A stretch of DNA of 64,000 nt, taken from JAAUUE01 sp943370025 (GTDB lineage Bacteria > Cyanobacteriota > Cyanobacteriia > Cyanobacteriales > JAAUUE01). Each line of letters begins with the position of its first letter. Position 1 is the stretch's first letter. Below, in pieces: positions 59,133-64,000 of this stretch. The stretch spans positions 1 through 64,000 of the forward strand of contig CALRPI020000014.1 in the NCBI GenBank assembly GCA_943370025.1, written 5' to 3'. The position numbers and the translations under genes are program-made. Under the pieces are notes generated by a model that ran no database searches, was not told the DNA's origin, and saw only the letters and a program-made list of their open reading frames with translations.

Positions 59133-60545
59133 ATGGAAGGAAAACTATTAGGCGATCGCTACTTGCTCCAGCAACAACTTGGTCTTGGCAGAAAGACCTT
59201 CTTAGCTCTCGATAAACTAGCCACGGATATCACCCATAATTCTGTAGTTGTCAAACTTCTTAGCTTAGGCAATAACTTCTCTTGGCAACACCTAAAACTA
59301 TTTACCAGAGAAGCCGAAACCCTAAAGAAATTAAACCATCCAGCTATTCCCCGATATTTAGACTATCTAGAAATAGATGAATCAGATTTCAAAGGTTTTG
59401 CTCTAGTCCAAACTTATATAGAAGCAGAAAATCTAGAACAGTGCCTGAAGACTGGCAGGACTTTCTCAGAAGCCGAAGTCAAACAAATTGCCCAAGCTTT
59501 ATTAGATACTTTGATTTATTTGCAATCTCAAAATCCAGCGATTATTCATCGAGATATTAAGCCGAGTAATATTCTGTTGGCTAATCGATCGGCTCATCAT
59601 GTCGGCGATGTGTATTTAGTCGATTTTGGTTCTGTGCAACACTTGGCTGCCCAAGAAGGTGGAACGATTACTGTAGTAGGAACCTATGGCTACATGCCCC
59701 CAGAACAATTTGGCGGCAGAACTAATCCAGCTACAGATTTGTATGGCTTAGGAGCGACCTTGATTTATTTAGCTACGGGTAGACATCCAACAGAATTACC
59801 CCAAGATAATCTGCGGATTCAATTTGCATCATTTGTTAATCTCAGTCCGGCTTTTAGGGATTGGTTAGAATGGTTGACAGAACCCAGTTTAGAACAACGT
59901 CTGACTACGGCTGCCCAAGCTTTGGAAGTGTTGAATAATCAAAAAGTTCGACCAGTGATCGCTCCCATCATTGAATCATCTGCCTTAGCAGAATCCAACG
60001 ATAATTTTGCCCTGAAGCCCGAATATACAGATGTCGTTTGCAAAAAAAGTACTGAATATATTGAATTTATGATCCCCACTCCGGGTCTAGGTTTTGCTAT
60101 TTTAGGTTTGGTATCCTTCATAATTCCTCTGGTTTTAAGTATTGGTAGTAATTCCCTCGGTTTATTTCAAGGCAGCAAACTTTTAGTAGTATTGGCGTTG
60201 CTATTTGGTGCAGCGGTTGTCTTTGCCCTGATCTTTAGCTATTTTGGCAAGATTAAGCTGCGAATCGATCGCCAGCAAATCAGCCTCAAAAAAGAACTCT
60301 GGGGCTTTAAGGCAAATATGTTACCGCCCAGTAGTATCCTAACTATTCAATCCATTAAAAAATTTGCCGCAGCTTATGGCAAAGATGCCCAAGGAAACAC
60401 CGTTTGGCTAAATAGTGTATTAGAGATTGTGGCGGGTTCCCGTAGATATTCTCTTAACTCCGTTTATAAGTTAAATATGCGGGAAATTGATTGGATTGCT
60501 GCCGAAATTAGCGAGTGGTTAGATCTACCGATTAATTTTCCCTAG
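59133..60545 (+). CDS. Ser/Thr protein kinase, membrane type with C-terminal PH-like domain
   Basis: This 470-residue kinase (from ATG 59133) has VVVKLLSLGNNFSW, catalytic IIHRDIKPSNILLANRSAHH and DFGSVQHLAAQEGG. Two hydrophobic segments (ILGLVSFIIPLVLSIG, LLVVLALLFGAAVVFALIF) separate the kinase from a soluble end KIKLRIDRQQISLKKELWGF, probably a PH-like domain. ATG 59106 lies inside the family D end sequence AAATGACCTCTA, which would be an accidental start, so 59133 is preferred. It is a paralogue of 57732 with a different C terminus. Confidence 0.88.
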   Translation: MEGKLLGDRYLLQQQLGLGRKTFLALDKLATDITHNSVVVKLLSLGNNFSWQHLKLFTREAETLKKLNHPAIPRYLDYLEIDESDFKGFALVQTYIEAENLEQCLKTGRTFSEAEVKQIAQALLDTLIYLQSQNPAIIHRDIKPSNILLANRSAHHVGDVYLVDFGSVQHLAAQEGGTITVVGTYGYMPPEQFGGRTNPATDLYGLGATLIYLATGRHPTELPQDNLRIQFASFVNLSPAFRDWLEWLTEPSLEQRLTTAAQALEVLNNQKVRPVIAPIIESSALAESNDNFALKPEYTDVVCKKSTEYIEFMIPTPGLGFAILGLVSFIIPLVLSIGSNSLGLFQGSKLLVVLALLFGAAVVFALIFSYFGKIKLRIDRQQISLKKELWGFKANMLPPSSILTIQSIKKFAAAYGKDAQGNTVWLNSVLEIVAGSRRYSLNSVYKLNMREIDWIAAEISEWLDLPINFP

Positions 60546-60685
60546 AGAAAAGTACGGAAATCTCTAACTCAATCCTGTATAATCATCTAGCCATGTCTTG
60601 AGGATCTTGCCGGGGTAATATCTGCATAACAAGACTCTGTGTCGCAAGACAGGGCATTGATTAAAAGAATAGCTAACATTTTTGC

Positions 60686-61762
60686 ATGAGTATTTCTATT
60701 TCTTCTGTCGGTAAAACCCTTAGCTGTTTGTTAGTCGTGGCAAGCTGTGGTTGGGTAATTCCCGCCACAGCCCAAACTACTGGTAGCAATAGCCGGGATA
60801 ATCTTAGTCGGGACATCTTGATTGCCCAAGCTCCCACTTCTAGCTTGCAACAACAAGCCGAAATTGCCTACACCCAAGGGGATGCGGCTAGAGCAGTTTT
60901 TCTCTATTCTCAACTCCTCCAACAACAACCCAACAACTATCAGTTCCAAATCCGCACCGCGATCGCTCTCCTCAATGCCGGCCCCGAATATATCACCCAG
61001 AGCTATGCGGCGTTCCAAAGAGCCAAAGAACTGAACCCCAATATTGATGAGCCTTGGATTTTTCTGGGAAAAATTGACGAAGCTTTTGAAAGACCTGCTG
61101 AAGCTTTAGCGAACTACCAAAGAGCTTTTCAACTTAACCCCGCCAACCAAGAAGCATTTTCTGGCACCCAACGCCTCCAATCCCAAGCTCCCCTACCCAG
61201 CTTTGCTGAGGATTTATTTACGATCGAGAAAAGACCCCTAGCGGAATATATCGCCGCAGTAGAGCCAAACTCTCGTCTCCTCCAAGGATTACGCGCCCAG
61301 CAGTCGATCGTCCAAAGTCAATCTGCCCGCAGCCTCTTGCCTAGTGTGGGGATTGGTTACAGTCGCTCTGGTTTTGACAGCACTTCCCTCAGTCCCCAAG
61401 CTCCCACCTTCTGTGCCGATCAAGAAACTTGTGTCGTGAAACTAGAAAGGGGTTTTAGCTACGGTAGTTCCGATAACTACAGCATAAGTTTAGGCTGGAG
61501 TTTAGGGGATATATTTTTCAATGAAAATAACCTCCGCTCTAGGGCTTACGAAGATGATATTGCCACTAATCTCCGCAACTTGCAGCTAGAAACCCAGCGC
61601 TTATTTGCCTTGCGGGGGAGTTTGATTGAGGAATTCCGTCAGTTGGCATGGCAGGCAGCTCTCAACCCCGCTGATCGCACTGTTCGGTACAACCGCCGCG
61701 ATCGCTACCTGCAAATTCTCTACATTACCCAACAAATTCACAGCATCACTGGACTGTACTAA
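60686..61762 (+). CDS. Secreted TPR protein with efflux-like C-terminal half (first copy)
   Basis: This 358-residue protein has an N-terminal signal peptide (TLSCLLVVASCGWVIPATAQ), TPR-like repeats at about 50-165 (AEIAYTQGDAARAVFLYSQL, AFQRAKELNPNIDEPWIFLG, ALANYQRAFQLNPANQEAFS), and a C-terminal half resembling outer-membrane efflux proteins (LLPSVGIGYSRSGF, YSISLGWSLGDIFFNENNLR, NLQLETQRLFALRGSLIEEF). It may bind partners in the periplasm. No pump or channel partner is adjacent. A paralogue lies 89 bases downstream. Confidence 0.65.
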   Translation: MSISISSVGKTLSCLLVVASCGWVIPATAQTTGSNSRDNLSRDILIAQAPTSSLQQQAEIAYTQGDAARAVFLYSQLLQQQPNNYQFQIRTAIALLNAGPEYITQSYAAFQRAKELNPNIDEPWIFLGKIDEAFERPAEALANYQRAFQLNPANQEAFSGTQRLQSQAPLPSFAEDLFTIEKRPLAEYIAAVEPNSRLLQGLRAQQSIVQSQSARSLLPSVGIGYSRSGFDSTSLSPQAPTFCADQETCVVKLERGFSYGSSDNYSISLGWSLGDIFFNENNLRSRAYEDDIATNLRNLQLETQRLFALRGSLIEEFRQLAWQAALNPADRTVRYNRRDRYLQILYITQQIHSITGLY

Positions 61763-61851
61763 ATATTTTGGGCTCAATGGTAGCTTAAAGTTTGTAGTGC
61801 AAAACCCAAGGTTGGTTCTGTTGATTTTCAAGAATAGCTAACATTTTTTGC

Positions 61852-62964
61852 ATGAGTATTCCTATCTCCTTTGTTTCTCAAACCCTTGGCAAAACTATTG
61901 GTAAAGCCTTTGGTAAAACCCTTGGTTCTCTATTAGTTGTTACAAGCTGTGGCTGGCTCACCCCAGGTGCCGCCCAGGCAATGAATGAAACTCCTTTAGT
62001 TACCCAAATAGTCACCCCAGCTCCTGTCTCCAATCCTCCGGTTAATAGCTTGGAGCAAAGGGCAAATGCTGCCTATGTAGCAGGAGAGGCTGATCTAGCC
62101 GTCAATCTCTATTCTCAGCTACTCCAGCAGCAGCCCAATAGCTACTTATTTCAGGTACGACTAGCAGTAGCTATGCTCAATGCGGGACCAGAGTACATGA
62201 GCCGCAGCTATGAGGCATTCCAGAAGGCAAGGGATCTCCGCCCCGATGTGGATGAACCCCTGATTTACTTGGGACAGTTAGAAGAATCTCTAGAACAACC
62301 AGCCAAGGCTTTGGCTAACTATCAGAAAGCCTATGAGCTGAACCCGGCTAACCAAGATGCCTTTATTGGCATTCAACGCCTCCAAGCTCAGGCAGCTTTA
62401 CCCGCGATGCCAGAAGGTTTGGAGGTAATTGAGCAAAGGAAGTTGGCTGACTACTTAGCGGCGATCGAGCCAAATTCTCGCCTCTTGCAGGGGCTACGGG
62501 AACAGCAATCAATTATTCGCAGTTTTGCTTGGCGCAGTGCTTTGCCGAATCTCAACCTGAGTTATGCGTGGACTAGTTTTACTAGTAATTCTCCTTCCAA
62601 TGTGGCAGACCCCTGCATTGGAGGTCGTCGGCAATCTAATCAGCAGATCTGCGGTGATGGGACAGGAAATTCTAACGGTTTTACCATTGGGGTGAACTGG
62701 AATTTGACGGAATTATTTGTTAATAGTAATCAATTGCGTCTCCGGGGATATGAAGACAAGATTCAGGAAAATCTCCAAGAACTAGAAACAGAAACTCAAC
62801 GCCTATTTGCAGTCAGGAGAAGCTTACTAGAAGAGTTTCGCCAGTTTGCATGGCAAGCAGCTCTCGAACCTAGCGATCGGAATATTCGTTACAACCGTCG
62901 CAATCGCTATCTACAAATTCTCTACGTTAGCCAACAAATCTATAGTATCACTGGACTATATTGA
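61852..62964 (+). CDS. Secreted TPR protein with efflux-like C-terminal half (second copy)
   Basis: This 370-residue tandem paralogue of 60686 shares the start context AATAGCTAACATTTTTTGCATG, signal peptide (SLLVVTSCGWLTPGAAQA), TPRs (AFQKARDLRPDVDEPLIYLG) and the closing RYLQILYVSQQIYSITGLY. The middle differs by a Cys-containing insert (ADPCIGGRRQSNQQICGDGT). The C-terminal barrel- or coil-like half (TIGVNWNLTELFVNSNQLRL) again suggests an outer-membrane or periplasmic scaffold role. Duplication appears local and clear. Confidence 0.65.
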   Translation: MSIPISFVSQTLGKTIGKAFGKTLGSLLVVTSCGWLTPGAAQAMNETPLVTQIVTPAPVSNPPVNSLEQRANAAYVAGEADLAVNLYSQLLQQQPNSYLFQVRLAVAMLNAGPEYMSRSYEAFQKARDLRPDVDEPLIYLGQLEESLEQPAKALANYQKAYELNPANQDAFIGIQRLQAQAALPAMPEGLEVIEQRKLADYLAAIEPNSRLLQGLREQQSIIRSFAWRSALPNLNLSYAWTSFTSNSPSNVADPCIGGRRQSNQQICGDGTGNSNGFTIGVNWNLTELFVNSNQLRLRGYEDKIQENLQELETETQRLFAVRRSLLEEFRQFAWQAALEPSDRNIRYNRRNRYLQILYVSQQIYSITGLY

Positions 62965-63025
62965 CTATATATAGGAAGTGCCATTCTAAATTCAAATAGG
63001 ATCGCCATAGTTAAGACAGGAACAT

Positions 63026-63061
63026 TTGGGAGGGCTTCGGCTACACTCAGCCCTCCCAATT
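63026..63061. terminator. Hairpin between second TPR gene and yjbQ
   Basis: TTTGGGAGGGCT pairs with AGCCCTCCCAAT around a CTACACTC-type loop. It lies between the converging genes and would serve both. Confidence 0.6.
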
Positions 63062-63489
63062 TATTTCTCGCCATGAATATGAATAACTAGCTCTCGATCA
63101 TGACGATGCGATCGATGTTCCCAAAGATAAATTCCCTGCCAAGTTCCTAATACTAATCTACCTTGAGCAACGGGAATTTGTTCTGAAGTATGGGTTAAAA
63201 CAGTGCGAATATGGGCTGGCATATCATCGTTTCCTTCGGCACTATGAATATAACTTCTGCCATCTTCGGGAACTAGCTTACTAAAGAAATTAGCCAAATC
63301 CTGTAACACATCAGGATCGGCATTTTCTTGAATGATCAAACTAGCCGAAGTATGCCGCAGAAAAAGATGACAAATCCCCATGCGGATACCTGAATCCTCC
63401 ACTGCTTCCTGCACCTTATGGGTAATCCGCGTAAACCCTTTAGCCGTAGTCGTCACTTTTAATAATTTCTGATAATGGGTCATAATCAT
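63061..63489 (-). CDS. yjbQ: YjbQ (UPF0047) family protein
   Basis: This 142-residue protein has the UPF0047 core RMGICHLFLRHTSASLIIQE and the conserved His/Asn/Asp run with DPDVLQDLANFFSKLVPEDG, followed by DDMPAHIRTVLTHTSEQIPV and GTWQGIYLWEHRSH. Some members show secondary thiamine-phosphate synthase activity. The start is ATG 63489 (also 63483 in frame). It is downstream of the converging TPR gene. Confidence 0.9.
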   Translation of the reverse strand: MIMTHYQKLLKVTTTAKGFTRITHKVQEAVEDSGIRMGICHLFLRHTSASLIIQENADPDVLQDLANFFSKLVPEDGRSYIHSAEGNDDMPAHIRTVLTHTSEQIPVAQGRLVLGTWQGIYLWEHRSHRHDRELVIHIHGEK

Positions 63490-63519
63490 TTACTCACTAA
63501 ATCATTTTATGGTTTTGGT

Positions 63520-63611
63520 CTAGCAATCCTAAATCATTTGTAGATTTTTGAGGTTTGAGAGAGACGCACCCGAAGGGTGCGTCTCTCTCAAACCATTTAG
63601 GAATGGTATAT
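63520..63611. repeat. Family C element
   Basis: It runs TAGCAATCCTAAATCATTTG, core GTTTGAGAGAGACGCACCC/GGGTGCGTCTCTCTCAAAC, and CATTTAGGAATGGTATA. It is the reverse-orientation counterpart of 24169. Confidence 0.7.
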
Positions 63612-64000
63612 CAGAGTTTGGTATTGAATTGCTCTAGATAGGCTTTGAGCTTTTTACCCAAGATAGCAACGTAGGGTTCCTCTAACATTGTGCCGTGATG
63701 ACCGGGAATATCATTAATTATTTCCAGATCCTGAGCAAAGATCGCCCAGCCTAGGCTGGGGCTATGGTAGGTGTTGGTAGGGCGCTCGATCGTCTCAAAT
63801 ATGACTACTTTCCCTTGGTAGGACTGGGGTTGATATCGCAGTAGGGATTGGTAGTTGGTGGATTCTAGTTTGACGAGGTGAGGGGCGATCGCATCGGGGT
63901 TGGCTTGCCCTTGGAGATGACACCGCAAGGCTTTGAGTTTGGCTTTAGTAGCCTTGATCTTCAAATCCCAACGATGGTGGAAATAGCCCCATTGCTCTGG
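63611..64000 (-). CDS. Thioesterase-like C-terminal part of a larger enzyme (runs off the window)
   Basis: The frame is open to the window end; the last 130 residues are visible. They resemble the C-terminal thioesterase domain of NRPS/PKS or similar enzymes: VIFETIERPTNTYHSPSLGW, then DIPGHHGTMLEEPYVAILGK with the catalytic His in GHHGTML. The nucleophile part is outside. The gene name cannot be fixed. A TTG at 63964 is internal. It may belong to a biosynthetic cluster beyond the window. Confidence 0.7.
   Translation of the reverse strand, partial: PEQWGYFHHRWDLKIKATKAKLKALRCHLQGQANPDAIAPHLVKLESTNYQSLLRYQPQSYQGKVVIFETIERPTNTYHSPSLGWAIFAQDLEIINDIPGHHGTMLEEPYVAILGKKLKAYLEQFNTKL

Overview
The window comes from a cyanobacterium. 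The markers are rbcR, pipX next to pipY and sepF, ycf35/ycf46, dense HIP1 octamers (gcgatcgc), zinc-ribbon Ser/Thr kinases, TIGR03943 and SphS-like signalling genes. The genus cannot be fixed from the sequence. It is chromosomal: housekeeping genes (rpsD, purF, guaA, cbiD, hemB, folE, pipX-pipY-sepF, rbcR) alternate with accessory blocks and many small palindromic repeats.

Layout. 1-3.1 kb: the tail of an IS110 transposase, then ycf35, ycf46 and a ribbon-helix-helix gene. 3.3-4.4 kb: a TetR regulator divergent from a short Coq4-like protein with a palindromic operator between them. 4.6-8.6 kb: rbcR, a zinc-ribbon Ser/Thr kinase and a membrane-anchored substrate-binding protein. 8.7-13.7 kb: small conserved genes, an MFS transporter and rpsD. 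13.9-18.1 kb: an arsenate module (arsR, pstS, gap, arsJ) with three ArsR-type ATCAA-N6-TTGAT sites. 18.4-21.7 kb: exbB-exbD and purF.

22.5-32.9 kb: a zinc-starvation island with two excellent Zur boxes and one weaker Fur/Zur-like box. It holds a possible TonB-like gene, znuA, a flavoprotein, a Zn-independent hemB, a His-rich COG0523 GTPase, folE, a degenerate CobW-like protein and two metallophosphoesterase-fold proteins with altered metal ligands. 33-38 kb: Uma2 nuclease, a SphR-like regulator, creatininase-like hydrolase, family-4 uracil-DNA glycosylase and a SphS-like kinase. 38.4-44.2 kb: a VapBC pair, a two-gene candidate amyloid-signalling system (a small Bell-like effector plus a STAND ATPase with 14 WD40 repeats, both carrying the same Gly-rich motif), and a graveyard of broken toxin-antitoxin genes. 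44.4-51.6 kb: cbiD, guaA, sepF-pipY-pipX, a TIGR03943 protein and an AI-2E-type permease.

51.7-57.7 kb: an antitoxin with an unusual coiled-coil N terminus plus a RelE toxin, an alpha/beta hydrolase, another VapBC pair, and a three-gene set that looks like a STAND protein split into separate polypeptides (membrane peptide, P-loop ATPase, winged-helix/TPR). This segment is bracketed by a duplicated 3' piece of the hydrolase. 57.7-64 kb: two tandem Ser/Thr kinases, two tandem TPR proteins with an outer-membrane-efflux-like C-terminal half, yjbQ, and the 3' end of a thioesterase-type gene that runs off the window.

At least four families of 85-110 bp palindromic elements (called A, B, C and D here) fill the gaps. 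They show a nested insertion (B inside A), a core hairpin inverted between two otherwise nearly identical C copies, and two B copies sitting within 20 bp of Zur/Fur boxes. The strongest candidates for an undescribed system are the amyloid-motif pair at 39.2-43.3 kb and the split STAND trio at 54.5-57.2 kb. No tRNA, rRNA or CRISPR array was seen.
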